A stretch of DNA of 64,000 bases, taken from the NCBI GenBank assembly GCA_029962745.1, contig CM057153.1:5222987-5286986 (forward strand), written 5' to 3'. Both the position numbers and the translations under genes were made by a program. How positions within the stretch are numbered: the stretch's first letter is position 1; every line of letters starts with the position of its first letter. This stretch comes from Echinometra lucunter (Eukaryota > Echinodermata > Echinoidea > Camarodonta > Echinometridae). The notes under the pieces were generated by a model. That model did not search any database, was not told the DNA's origin, and was given only the letters and a program-made list of their open reading frames with translations. This document shows positions 33,515-46,341 of this stretch, in pieces.

Positions 33515-33803
33515 GTACAGTAGATGTATCGAATTCAAAGTTAATCCTTATTGAAGAAGTTTTGCCATATATATATATATATACAGTCCGACCTCGATAC
33601 AGTAGATGTATCGAATTCGAAGTTAATCCTTATTGAAGAAGTTTGGCCATATATACAGTCCGACCTCGATACAGTAGATGTATCAAATTCAAAGTTAATC
33701 CTTATTGAAGAAGTTTGGCCATATATATATATATATATACACAGTCCGACCTCGATACAGTAGATGTATCGAATTCGAAGTTAATCCTTATTGAAGAAGT
33801 TTG

Positions 33804-33853
<50 letters not shown>

Positions 33854-33918
33854 CCGACCTCAGTACATTAGATGTATCCAATTCGAAGTTAATCCATATT
33901 CAAGAAGTTTATGTATAT
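33515..33918. repeat. Minisatellite of pogo-like ends and (AT)n
   Basis: CAGTCCGACCTCGATACAGT plus AGATGTATCGAATTCGAAGT and a GAAGAAGTTTGGCC block repeat at 33584, 33656, 33742, 33850 and 33920. Spacing is 70-108 bp because the (AT)n tract varies. The unit begins with the same sequence as the end of the adjacent MITE. Confidence 0.85.
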
Positions 33919-34284
33919 ACAGTCCGACCTCGCTTATCCGGCCATGTTGGGACCAGCCCCCATCCATAAGTGAAATGGCCAGATATGAGAGTAATGTAGT
34001 GGGACACCTTTTCTATGAAAATTTATAGGGTAGAGCGGTCTATTTGCTGTAAAATATCCATTTCCTTGGTGTTGTGGATGATTGTAAATGACCAATAATA
34101 TTTTTCTGTTCGTACGAGATGAAAATAAAAAAAAATAAAACAGAAAATTGCCCAAGATGTTTCCGTCTCCCAGGCTTTTGGGTGAATTGGATGAAGAATA
34201 AAAAAGGGAAGCTGACTGGGAGACATGGCCAGTTAATAGAGTAGTCCGGAAAAATGAAGGCCGGATAAGCAAGGTCAGACTGTA
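33918..34284. mobile_element. pogo/Tigger-like MITE
   Basis: TACAGTCCGACCTCGCTTAT(CCGGCC) at the left mirrors (GGCCGG)ATAAGCAAGGTCAGACTGTA at the right. Termini CAG..CTG with TA flanks match Tc1/mariner-pogo type elements. 367 bp, no transposase. Confidence 0.8.
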
Positions 34285-37200
34285 ATATGTATGCTGAAGC
34301 AAACTAGTCTCATTTGAATCAAAATCATGAAAAGTATGATATTAAGATGCTTAATCTCAACTGTATGCCGGGTATATTTAACACCTGCAATGCATCTTTC
34401 TTTGTTTTTCCTGAATACATGCCGAGATTTTGTGTAAAATATTTACACAGCAATGAACAGAACTGCCAATAAAAGCAGTCCAAATCATGTAAAAAATGTA
34501 GGCTTACATGCCACTTCCAGCTCATTTGTAAAAACATGGATTATCTAAAATATCATGAAAATGTTCACATCAACAGCACATTGATTTCTCAGTAAGCATG
34601 TGACTACACATGCCCAAATTTACTGGAATCATTGACAACTGCATATGTGAATCAGCGTATCCTACTGGCCAGCAATGCAATGGTAACCTCTGATTAAAAT
34701 TTGATATGCCTGGTATCAAAATAGGTGCCCGCCTACCTGATATATAATATGCATGTACTTTATGACTACAATCACGAAAAGGGGAGAGGGCACAATAATT
34801 TTCCACAAAGACAATTTGCTGATCAACCCCCATGCCCCCCCCCCCCCAATTCCCTCTGGTCCTTTTCGATTAATTCATATCCCTTTCAAGAAGCTGGAGA
34901 AATCAATAAATAGTAGTCAGCTGCTAAACTTTACAAGTTCCTCCCTTCCTAACCAGTTTGTTGAACAAAGTGTAAATCAAGTTAATCACTAATGGAAAGG
35001 CACAGATAAAACATGTATGAAGTCTTTCTTCGGGGAAAAAGCTAGCAGTGAGGAAAGGAAATAATGGAAACCTGCTCACTAATGTACTATCAGTCCAATG
35101 ATTGATAACAATATTAAGTTGCTGATCCTTCAAATGTCAAGTTAGGATTTGTTAGAAATAAATAGTTCAAAATTCTAAGCCCACAGTCTGTATGAACAAC
35201 AAAAACAAAAATAAAGAAGTTGCTGTGTGACAATGTCCAGTATCTTCATCTTCTAGCCATAAAGGTGTAGTCATCAGCTTGCAAGTTCCTGCCAATTCTT
35301 CGTTGGAGTCATTGGACATCTCCTCAGTTTGCCTGCAGCCGCTACATGAGTTTCTAACCTCTAAATTACAGTTAAATACATGAGATGCATTTACCTTTGT
35401 ATGGAGCAGAGCTTCAGTCCTGGATAGTTTGATGGCTTTCCAAAGATGTTAAAAGGATGGAGAGGGCAGTATTGAGATAGATGGATATGACCTATGATGA
35501 TTTGTTGATAATGTAGATGGGTAGTCTGCCTATGTTTCCAGGGATGAACTTTCCCTCAGGCCCACAATGAATTGTTGGCTCCAGGTGAATATCCACTGAT
35601 AGTCCACAGGCAGCTTAGTAGACCCCTCTCGTACAGTTTCCCCTGAATCCTATATCTTGGTGGCTAGAGAAGAGCCAAAGGAAGATTCCAAAGACCTCCA
35701 GGTGACAAGTTGAGAACTGCCAAGAAGTACCATCAGATGGTCCTCTCAGAACTCCTAGAACCTTATACATGTGGTAGAAATAACATCTTTCAAAACTTTG
35801 ATGACATGACAATCATGTGCATGCAAATATTATGTAATCCAGACCTCTTTCAATCACTAAACAAAATTTCTATAAGAAATCTCAGAAGGTTCAATCGTGC
35901 TCATAAAGCATTTCTAAAATTCTGTCAGAGCCACATCTAAAGTTTAGGAAATACAGTGTACGCTTGCTGTATCACATCCAATTTCATGTCTAATTTGTGT
36001 GTCAAAAATTTTCCTTTACAAAAAAGAGAGCTTAACTATTTCTAATTTACCCAAACAACTTAGAAAACTATGATTACCCCTGAGAGCAGCTTTACTATCA
36101 AACATCCCAAAACAAGTAGCAAAAGTTGCAGGATTCTATCCACAGGCATACATTCTCACAGAAATATCAGCAAGTCACACATGTAATTCACAGTGTTGGT
36201 ATTAAAATGGTATCACATGGTTACACCACTCACCTGTATGCAACCAAGATGTTTAACCCATAGAGCGTCTCGTTTAGGAGACGCTTTTGCAGTATCTGTT
36301 GGTCCAGAATGTTGGGCATTACATATCATACATGAACAGAAAGAGAAAAATGCACTGAAAATTTTGAGCCCATTCCCAACGCTGTATGGTTTGGCGTTCT
36401 CGAATTAGAGCAATTTAATTGTAACTAATCATTAAACTCTTTAAATTGGCAATGCAGTGAATAATACATAATCACTATTTCTGTGTTCAAATTAGCAATA
36501 TCTGATTAAATTTTACAATTATAATTCATTTTGGTTCATGTTATATCCATATTTATTTTTTCAAGCTATGTAAGCATGGAAAAAAAAAAAAAAAAATTGT
36601 CAATTTGAGGATTGAAGATGATTAATTTAGACCTCAAGAAAGCTCTGTACTGCTACGGGTTAAAGCATACTTGAATTGCATGACCCAAACCCTTCCTACC
36701 AGGAAAAAAAAAATTTGTCTGTTCTCTCCAGACTGTGAATTGCTGTGAATTTTCAGAAACATTTCAAAATAAATTTGTGCTCTTATGCCTAGGTACATGT
36801 ATACTATTACAGAAAATTTTTTGTTCCTTTCCAATTTTATGGTTTGCAATGATTATGTATGATACATACCACTTTTAACCAGATGAAGTTCGACTTCCCG
36901 AGTGTCCAGCTCAAGTACCTAAATCTATCAAAGGAGAAGGAAAATCACATTATAAATAATACATTGAATACATTATGCATCACAACTTCAATGTAAAAAA
37001 ATTGTTCAATAATCAAAAGATTTAAGTCTGTTACTTCTTCTGGATTTGTGCTGAAAAATGGTATAACATTTGACCTACAAGTAGTCAGAGAAATGAATAG
37101 CCGTTGCCACAAGCCCTAAGCAGTGGTACTCCTGCCGGGCATGCAGCTGCCATCACATTGGACCATCAGCATGTTTTACTTGGATTGGCAATCTTTTTTA

Positions 37201-38820
37201 TCTGAACTAACACATGAGTTTGGAAACACTACTGCACTTGCCTATTGTCAGCAACTGCCCCCTTATTAGTTATAGACCTATATCAGTCAGTATTTGATGA
37301 TTCATGAGGGGAAAATGAAGGGGTCAACCATCAATATAAATCTTGATTTTGAAACTGACTGCTGTGGATTTCCTTTTGATTTTGAACCAATGATTATATC
37401 ACAAACTTTAAAGAAAAGTACTTTTTATCAAACCCCAATTGTCACGCTCAGTCACATCCAATGTTCAGCACTATGAACATGTCATAATTGCCCTTGCATG
37501 TATAACTGCAGGGTGCCTTATCATCAGGGGGCCACGGAAGCGGGGGATGGGGGACTGCAGCCAAAGCAATTTGGGCTTAACAATAAAAAGGAAAAAAAAG
37601 GAAAAAAAAGAAGAAGAAAAACTATAAATTGTAAAAACTTAATATTCAAATTTCTAACTGTCATTGGCTCACAAAACCATGAAAACCCAAGGGCTGGTTA
37701 AAGCGGTAATCTCCAGGGGTAAAACCCCAGTGTTTTTTTCCTGTGGACAAATAAAAAAATTGCTGAGGCAAAATGCACCTTTTTGCCTCTTGGCAGCAAA
37801 AAGACAAGATCAATCATATTCTTGTAATAGAGTTAGTGACAAATGTGCAAGTTAGTCTGCGCAAAAACAAGGGGGTTTTCCACATGATACCTGAATGAGC
37901 TTTTACTAGGCTTGAGCAGGTAAGACCCTGGCCCATGGACGTATGGCGGTGTGTCTAAACTTTTCGGATGTCCATATTTTATGCATAGGGTAAATTTAAA
38001 AATCTATTTTTAAAATTTATAAAAGTGGATAGCATTATTACACAGAAGAACCTTGATTACAATGTACCATAGGACAAAATTTCTTTGAAATGGGGGAAGA
38101 CATTGTGAAAATATTCACAAAAGATCAGCAGATTTTGCTACAGTTTTTTGTCCATTACAAAAAAAAAATTGAGCCTACCGACAAGGGTCTAGAAATCTTC
38201 AGTTCGTGAGAATGTCATCAAACTTTTAAGTAAAAAATGATTCCAAATATTCTATGATATTCAGCCGTGGTAGTGATGCAATTATCTTACCTTTGATGGA
38301 TCTCTATTTTGCATATATCACTGGTAAACTGGCATGCACAAAGTTTAGACTCATTGTTTTTGTAAACCTTTTCCAGTTCTAGCACAATGCAATACAACAT
38401 CAAATATTCTGATCGCTGTATCACATTCAGTTTATCATGTCCAATTCGTATGTCAAAATTTTCCTATACAAAATAGAGAGCTTAATTATTTCTAATTCAT
38501 CAACACAACTTGCAAAAACTCTGGAATTCTTTGTCAATATGTTTCATTCTTGCATCCATTAATTGCCTAAAACTTTGCTTTCTCTCATAATTTGAATGTA
38601 CTAGCATGGATTGTACTTGCACTGGATAAATCATTTTTACTGTAAATTGATACATGCTTTGTCTACACACCAACTCTGCATCTACATGTAATGGCACTCC
38701 TTGCAACTACTCGCCTCACCAACCTTCCTAGTATAGCTTCCTGAGTGAGCTGCTTTAGAAATTACCTGAAGTATCAAGTATTTGGTATCTATATTAAACA
38801 ATAATTTTTGTTATAATTTC
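34285..38820. other. Noncoding stretch with one dispersed repeat
   Basis: No gene recognised. Segments 35955-36070 and 38405-38525 share CTGTATCACATyCAaTTTaTC and AAGAGAGCTTAAyTATTTCT blocks in the same orientation, so they are copies of one element. An open frame at 35710-35940 ends before the shared block; it is unrecognised. Confidence 0.4.
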
Positions 38821-39290
38821 AACTAGATGAATCCTTGACCGCATGCGGTCAAAATTTATGCCTCCGCAATTGCCAGATTGGAAATATATGGCACATTTAT
38901 GTTGATTTTTTTTAATTTTCATGTATAAAATGATATCTTTGACCTTGTGACCCCAAAATCTAATGAGACAATTATGAGACTTCCATATGCATACATGAGC
39001 CAAGTTTGGAGACGAACCGTCACAGAGTTAGGTTATCGCAAGAACAAGCAATTTTCAATGACCTCTATGACCTTTGACCTTTAACCCTGAGACCCAAAAA
39101 TCTAATCACATCATTGTCCCTCCCATATGCATACATGTGCCAAGTATGAAGCTGCTCCGTCAAATGGTTGTTATCGCAAGAACGGACCATTTCTATGTAC
39201 ATAATGACTTCTATGACCTATGACCTTGGACCTTGATACCCCAAAATCTAATTAGATCATTGTCCCTCTTGTGATATGTCATACATGTAT
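38821..39290. repeat. DR1-bearing array, copy D
   Basis: Starts AACTAGATGAATCCTTGACC and TTATGCCTCCGCAATTGCC. It contains monomers with CATATGCATACATGAGCCAA and a perfect DR1 at 39068-39080. The right end (GGAGGCAT motif) is missing. Confidence 0.7.
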
Positions 39291-39365
39291 GTCAGGGCAT
39301 GATTACCTGACAAAAACATATTTGAATGTCATTTTAAACTCGATTATATTTATAGCCTTGTCCTA

Positions 39366-39841
39366 AGTGGTCTGGTCGATAGGAATTTTTACTATAGACA
39401 TGTCGGTAAAAAAAAAATCTTAATGTCGACATACATGTCGACATAAGTATGATTTTTTTTTCACTGGCTGAAATCATGGTATCCAAGTGTGCGCGACTGT
39501 CTGGGCACACTGGGATTGCCGTAGCAGCCTGTCCTGTACCGTAGCAGACTGTGACAACTGCCACAATCACACCATATCTAGTGACGAAATCATGCCCTAC
39601 ATGTCCGTATAGCTAGCTATAGACAAGTCGTCATGTTACCGTTAGTCATAAGTACTACATCATAAATAAGTGTCGGCATCACCGTCTGTCTGTTTCGAAT
39701 GATCGATGTTAATCATGAATTAAACACACCTCTTGTAGGTTGTTTTTTTCTGTCGACATAAAAAGAATCCATATCAACATGTCGACATATTTTGTTTGTC
39801 GACATTAATGTCGACAAACCTCATGTCGACCAGACCACTAC
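39366..39841. mobile_element. MITE rich in TGTCGACA palindromes
   Basis: AGTGGTCTGGTCGA at the left mirrors TCGACCAGACCACT at the right. Near each end are repeated TGTCGACA palindromes (near 39424, 39436, 39751, 39779, 39797, 39808). Interior noncoding. Confidence 0.75.
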
Positions 39842-40125
39842 TTACCCTATACCTTGGGTTTTGGCTATCTGTATCTGCATGGTCCTGATCTAAGGTGGAA
39901 CCAGCACTAAAAATGGCAAGCACACATGTCTGGCCCCCTATTTTCCAGGTTTGCCTTCTATTGTTTCTTCGGCACAATCGTAATCCAAGTCCCCCCTCAT
40001 TCACCCTGCATATTACATTATACTTTATTGCGTCAGAGACATGGGGACTTCTTTCCACCTCATCATACTCATAGACAGAAGACTTTTACATGTGAGTGTA
40101 AGCATACATAGCCTGGAGGCTCCTG

Positions 40126-40609
40126 GAGAGTAAAAAAAAAAAAATGCTAACGCTACTTACTTTCCACGGAGCCAGGCATTTTTACCCATCTTGATGTTTT
40201 CACAAAATTTACGGTGAGAATTATGGACAATTTCGTGAAAACATTTGCAAGCTCGCTCGCACTTAATTGCCCATCGATGCGCATGCCCAAGATATTCGCC
40301 ATTTTTAATCTGCATTACAATGGACGGCAGGGAAACATAAACATCAGTGAGTTTTTACCAGCTTCCATACATACGATAAATTTTTGTCCAAATTTCATTT
40401 CCCTGATATCAAATTTTTAGTCCCAAGTGTTAGTCGGGTTCATTATGAACACAGCCAATACAAGGCTGGTAGTGTCATTGGCCCATGGGAAAGTCATTTT
40501 CCAGGGATTGTTTTGAAGAAGGGAAATGGCTATTACGTTAGCGAGATAGGTAAAAATGCCAGGCTCCGTAGAGAGTAAGTAGCGTTAGCGGTTTTTTTTT
40601 TCACTCTCT
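40126..40609. mobile_element. MITE with about 55-bp inverted ends
   Basis: GAGAGTAAAA, then GCTAACGCTACTTACT and GGAGCCAGGCATTTTTACC at the left are matched in inverse at the right (GGTAAAAATGCCAGGCTCCG to AGTAGCGTTAGCG). The interior also pairs partly. No coding. Confidence 0.8.
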
Positions 40610-41099
40610 ACTCTACGAGCATCCAGCTATGCATACACACCGAATGAGAGGGGACTTAGACTAGATCTATACCAGGATTAGGTCCTCTCTGACAGCTGAC
40701 TCTGATACATTTGTAGTTTAGACTACGTCGACTGTGGCTGAATGGTTTCGACGCAAGATGGGGGGTCACTCATGTGTCCGGACACTTATGACTCAACAAT
40801 GAAGTCTCTCCTAAAAAGTTCTAACAGTTGAGTTAGCGGCAAGACTTCCTTTTCTGACAGCCACCCAATTTAGGTGGCTGTTGCAAAAGGAAGTCTTTCC
40901 AAGTTAACGTTAGCTCTTTTGTCTTTGCTTTGGTTGGATTCAACAATTTTGAATAGATTTAGCACAAATGAGACATCACCAATCTCTTTTTTTCTCTCTC
41001 TACTAGTTTCTCTCTCTCTCTCTCTCTCTCTGTTATTGTCCAACACAAGCGTTAGAAGATTTAAGAAATATTGCTAGTAATCTTCTTTAAATGGCCGTT

Positions 41100-41640
41100 T
41101 AAATCGACTGTCCGAATACACAACCTGTCCGGACAACGGGACACAGTCTACGGGCGACTCGGCTCCAGCTCCAGCTCCTCAATCATAGCGCCGAGACGCC
41201 GGTAGACTCTCCACGCTGAGCCTGACCTGAGCCACCCCGCGCACCGTATTCTGCAGACTGCAGGCAGTGCAGCTCTGCAACATTGTCATTGATCGCGTCC
41301 CCTGCTGGAAAGAAAATTCCTTGGTTAGATCCAAACTCAAATCTTGTCTAACTTACCATGAAAATCAAAATGTCAAACCACCCCCAGATGTTAACAAATA
41401 AGGCAAATGACAGGCAAAGAACGACTTTAACAGTTAGATTTCGGGACAAAATCTGCAATTCCACAAGCGTTATGTACGCGCTGGCCTTTAAATTATAGAT
41501 TAGGCAAATGCAAAATGAATGCACTTGTTATGCAAATTATTAGGCGTACGCGGTACGCGCGCGCGGGATCGGCCGGCCGCGCCCGCGTCGGCCGGATCGG
41601 ATGCGATGGGGAATTGAGAGCGGCAGGCCCTCATGCATGC
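41100..41640. other. CpG-rich interval
   Basis: Markedly more GC and CG than its surroundings, including a dense stretch at 41548-41605. No exon recognised. It could be a promoter of an unseen gene or part of a repeat; a similar flank occurs near 45590-45700. Confidence 0.35.
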
Positions 41641-41689
41641 TTATATTTTTATTTGTTACGTTATAAACTTACCTGTGGGTCATCTCCTC

Positions 41690-42898
41690 AGGGCTATATA
41701 AATTTGTATTTGTTACGTAAATAAGCTATACCCATGGGTCATCTCCTCTCTCCCCCCCGCCACGCCCCCCCCCCCCATTAGAATACCCTGGGGCTGCCAC
41801 AATAATGATAATGATAGAAATAGAAATAATAATAACAAGGATGATAATGATTATAACTACGAGAAGAAGAAGAAGAAGGGAGAATAAGAATATTTATGAA
41901 AAATTCATGAAGATATAATGTTAATTACTTCTGATTATCATTACCATTCTCACCTGTCTGCCACTTTTTGTTTCGTTTTCCTGTCAGTCATCTTGGCAAT
42001 ATTGTTCCAGATTTGATTTAAGCATGAATAAAGAAGAGTGAGAATTCTCTCATATTTCAAAATATACTTGAAATTAAATTTGAAGACCGAAGAAGGAATG
42101 AGAAGAAGGACTAGAAGAATCTATATGTGAATAAGAATATGAAACAGGAGGAGAAGGAAGAGCTTTTAAAAGAAAAGAAAACGAAAAAGACATCGGATAA
42201 GAAAAAATAGAATAGCATAGAATAGAATATAGAATAGAATAGAATAGAATAGAACAGAATAGAACAAAAAAAAAGAAGAACAGAAAAGAAAGAAAAGAAA
42301 CAAAGAGAAAAGGAAAAAAAGAAAATGAAAGAAAGGTGTAAGTAAAGAAAAAGAACCCCCTCCCCCTAAAAAAAATCCAACCAAACAAAAAACAAACGCC
42401 CCACAAACCTATACACATGTGGATCGCTCTCGACCCAGGAGGAAAAACCAGTTGCAACATGACTAACTGATAGCTGGTAACCCTGGAAATTGAAGTGGGA
42501 TAATTTGTCTAACTGTTCCAGTGAAAACTGAGTGTGAGTGCGTGCCCGGTGAGCGTGTGTGTATGAAAGTTTGAAAGTTTGAAACCCAACGACCCACATG
42601 GGGTATGAGAGTATAATACATAGTTTTTACAAAGCTAGAATATAATTACAAACAAAAAACATATATAATACATGATAAATAACATGTCATAATGCAAAAA
42701 AATAAATAAATAAACAGTAAATAAATAAATAATAATAATAACAGAAAGGGGATCAATGCAGGCACTGCCTGGAATTGTAAACTGATGAAATGTAGACATA
42801 AGAAAAAAAGATACACAGCAATGATATAATAAATATATTTCTTATAATTGAATATACCGTATAAGTTAAGAAAAAAGGACATTACTTAATTCTCTACA
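41690..42898. repeat. Simple-sequence-rich stretch
   Basis: Poly-C (41768-41776), GAA/AAG-rich DNA (41860-41890, 42070-42350), (GAATA)n near 42205-42265 and (AAAT)n near 42700-42735. No gene. Confidence 0.7.
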
Positions 42899-43523
42899 AT
42901 GGTGTAAATCCCTGGGGGATGGGGGATATATCCCCCCACTTTTTGAGAGGGGGGGGGGGGATGGCGTGTACAAATATCCCCCCACTTTTTAAGGAAGAAA
43001 TGATATTTGAATTAATCTTTAAATATAATTTTTATCAATCTGTCGTAACCGTCATATTTTAGAATTTCTATTTGAAAATGCGAATGAAAACCAGAAAAGC
43101 GATTATTTTTGGCTTGCTCACTTCGCTCGCTCGTCATATTTTCAAATTTTCATTCAAAAAATAACACTTTTCTGGTTTTCAATCGCATTTTCAAATAGAT
43201 ATTCTATAATATGACGAGCGAGCGAAGCAAGGGAGCCAAAAATAACCATTCTTTTGGTTTTCCATCGCATTTTCAAACAAAAATTCTAAAATATGATGAG
43301 CGAGCAAGCCAAAAATAAGCACTTTTCTGGATTTAAATCGTATTTTAAAATAGAAATTCTAACATATGATGGTTGTTTATGACAGATTATCAAAAATTTT
43401 ATTAACGATTAATTCAAATATCATTTCTTCCTTAAAAAGTGGGGGGGGGGGATATTTGTACACGCCATTCCCCCTCTCAAAATAGTGGGGGATATCCCCC
43501 ATCCCCCAGGGATTTACGCCCAT
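42899..43523. mobile_element. Foldback MITE, about 125-bp arms
   Basis: From TGTAAATCCCTGGGGGATGG through AGGAAGAAATGATATTTGAA the left arm mirrors the right arm with few changes, apart from variable poly-G runs. The centre has three diverged subrepeats with GACGAGCGAGCGAAG and CAAAAATAA blocks, one inverted. Confidence 0.8.
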
Positions 43524-43766
43524 GATGCACAGACATAAATAGAAGATATACGCACCGTGACAAACGAATATAGAATATGGACTGACACACATTATTGCAT
43601 ATTTGCATCACGCTATTTATCTTTTTTTTTTTTTATTTTGTTGTCACACCACTTCAGAAAAACTGTGACAGCGCCGAAATTACCCAAAAGTAATATAAAT
43701 AACTACATAAATCAGAATAATGATCGATATAGTTAAGATAGTAATCGTCATTTCAGTCACATTAAC

Positions 43767-43768
<2 letters not shown>

Positions 43769-43805
<37 letters not shown>

Positions 43806-43908
43806 AACTATTATTATTATCATAGGCATAGTAATAACAATAGTAATAATAATACATTACTAATTATAATAATAATAATTATTATTATTATTATTATCAT
43901 CATTATTA

Positions 43909-43956
<48 letters not shown>

Positions 43957-44036
43957 TCATTATTATTGTTGTTGTTGTTATTGTTGTTGTTATAATGATA
44001 ATAATTATTATTATCATTACTGCTGTTCTTATCATT
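43769..44036. repeat. Large (GAT)n and (ATT)n microsatellite
   Basis: (GAT)n near 43769-43804, then interrupted (ATT)n, (TTG)n and (ATC)n trinucleotides to 44036. Confidence 0.9.
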
Positions 44037-44085
44037 TCTAAACATGTTAATTCAGTTTAATTGTAAGCAAACATCCTTCCCTAAA

Positions 44086-44735
44086 ACCTTGGGGGGATGG
44101 TTGTACATGTCATCCCCCCCCCCACCTTGTGAGGTGGGGGATGCATACCCCTCACCCCCCCCCCTCCCCCACTCCTCAAAGTGGATTTACGCCGGTGATT
44201 CTCTACAAAATCTCGAAATATTCGACAGTGTCCTTTTTGTACCCGAATTATTCAATTTGTTGAATTTAAGAGTGTTAGGATCTGCTGAAAGTGTATACAT
44301 TTTTAGGTCAAATGGCCGTTCGATTTCTTGGAGTGATATCTTGTTTGGTTATATTACTTCCTATGAGTAGAAGAATAGTATAACATTACATAGGAACTGT
44401 AGATGCAAACCGATTTCCTTTCATAAGAATAGTAATTATCATCGGCATTGGTTAAGATACTTAAATGCGAGTGAGATAAGCGAGCGAGCGCTTCCCAGTG
44501 TCCCATTTACTTTCTTTTCCCGGGTCTTTTTCCTTGTTTTCCGCTTTCATTTCATTTCCTTCTTTCCTTTTACTTTCTTTTCTCTTTCTTTTCTCTTTCT
44601 TTCTTTTTTTTTTTTGTTCGGAAATTATTGGGGGGGGGGGGGCAAAATTATATCTTTGCCCCCCCCCGAAATTTTCTTTGGGGGGCAACTGCCCCCCCCC
44701 TGCCCCCCCCCCCAGGATCGACGCCTCTGCCCAGC
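44086..44735. repeat. C/G homopolymer-rich MITE debris
   Basis: GGGGGATG, poly-C and GGATTTACGCC near 44086-44195 resemble the ends of the 42899 element. 44480-44735 has pyrimidine-rich DNA, poly-G/C and an AGGATCGACGCCTCTGCC end typical of hAT-like MITEs. Boundaries uncertain. Confidence 0.4.
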
Positions 44736-45589
44736 TACTATTGGGAGTTTGTGATAAAGACAGCTAAATTTACAAACAATTTTTCAGTCACTTATATTGA
44801 GATGAATTCAATACCTTTCAAAACATAATGACTGCTTGAAGATTCTATAACTAGTACACTGTACATTGCTGGTTTAATTCAACATCGCTGTGCCACTCCT
44901 GCTCACTTATATCTTGAAGTCTTTGGTTACAATGCTATGACATTAGGGGTGAGAAGACAAGCGCCAGTAAAAAGGTGAGCCCCTGGGATGTTTGTCCGCC
45001 CCCCCCCCTCCCCATATACTGCTTCTGGCGTGCCTGGCCTGCTTTCTATTGTTATTTAAAACATGTGATGAGAAATCATACATTTTTATCTTGAAACACG
45101 TCACACAATATTAAATAAATATTTTTTAAAATTTGTATTTTACTTTAAATGTTGATTCTTTTTCTTCAAAAAACAATGCAAGTAGCCAAATGAGGTAAAA
45201 CCGGTTGATCAACTGGTCTAACCAGCCAAAAACTTGAGTTAAAACTTCCACTTCAAAAACAAAATAAAACAAAACTGGAAATGAACCAGTTGGAAACACA
45301 GACCATGATCAACGTGTGCAACTGGAAATATATAATTTTTATCAATAAATATTGATAAAACATAACAAGTATAATGAGGGCAGCGCTGCAGGGGGGGGGG
45401 GGGGAGGCGTGACTAATATTATTTCATCTTTTCTGTAATTAGATTTTGCATTCCATTGTATTTCTTCTCTTTCTGTTGGAAATGAATAAATACGAATTTC
45501 AATTTGAATTCGAATTTTTATTTTCAATTCATTAAAAAAAGAAGAAAAAGAATCATAAAGACAGAAGATATGGGGAAGCCAGAGAGCGG

Positions 45590-45730
45590 AAGGTCCTCCG
45601 GAAGGTCCTCATGGCTATAATTATATTTGTTACGTAAATAAACTTACCTTCGGGTCATCCCCCCCCCCCCCCCCCCCATCAGAATACCCTGGGGTGCCAT
45701 AATAATAACAATAATAATAGTAATAATTAT
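45590..45730. repeat. Segment similar to 41620-41820
   Basis: TATTTGTTACGTAAATAA, GGGTCATC, poly-C and AGAATACCCTGGGG occur here and at 41700-41800 in the same order and orientation, so they are two copies of one dispersed sequence. Confidence 0.6.
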
Positions 45731-46139
45731 GATAAAAATGATTTTTAAAAAATCAAAATGAAAATTACAACAATGATAGGCCTAATAGTGATAATGATAA
45801 TGACAATGAAAATATTAAGAAGAATGATTTTTACAGTATAGCCCTATTTTAATTTCCATCCGAGAAAGAAATTGCCAGCTTGCTCTATCAACAATTTGTC
45901 TAATTGGAAATATGGCCATCAATTGCACATTGGACCAGGAGATAGAGGGCTCTTATCTCCGAATGGTCAGACATGTGTTGAGTCAATCGTAACTGCACCT
46001 GCAACAAACTGTACTGGTATAGGCGCGGGATCGCATCCATTTTTCAAACAATATACCGGTACTAGTACTAGGTCTAGTAGAGCTCTACCCGAGTCTTCAT
46101 CCCTGCGCGCGGGGTCTTTATATCATTATTGAGCTCTAC

Positions 46140-46341
46140 ATATACATTGGACAATTAACCTGCCAGGCCGGCCGCCGGCGCCCAGGCTAGGCCGCGCCGC
46201 GTCAGGCCAGGAGATATCCCCGCAGAGAGACAGAGGAGAGAAAACTTTAATCAAGAACAAGAGGAGTTTAACAGTCAGGGAGAGAAAAAAGGAAAGAGTG
46301 CAACTACGGCTACGCGCCTACAATACGCTTATTTCTTCAAA
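46140..46341 (+). promoter_or_regulatory. TPGS1: Putative TPGS1 promoter / 5' UTR
   Basis: A GC- and CG-dense block (46165-46230) sits about 110-180 bp upstream of the TPGS1 start codon in otherwise AT-rich DNA. No TATA box was seen. The transcription start was not determined. Confidence 0.4.

Noticed and set aside
33551..34028. Frames with IYIYIY runs
   Set aside because: Translation of (AT)n in the pogo-end minisatellite.
42074..42460. 128-codon minus-strand Phe/Leu/Ser-rich frame
   Set aside because: Low-complexity purine/pyrimidine-biased DNA and (GAATA)n; no real protein features.
43820..44045. Asn- or Ile-homopolymer frames
   Set aside because: Translation of an (ATT)n microsatellite.
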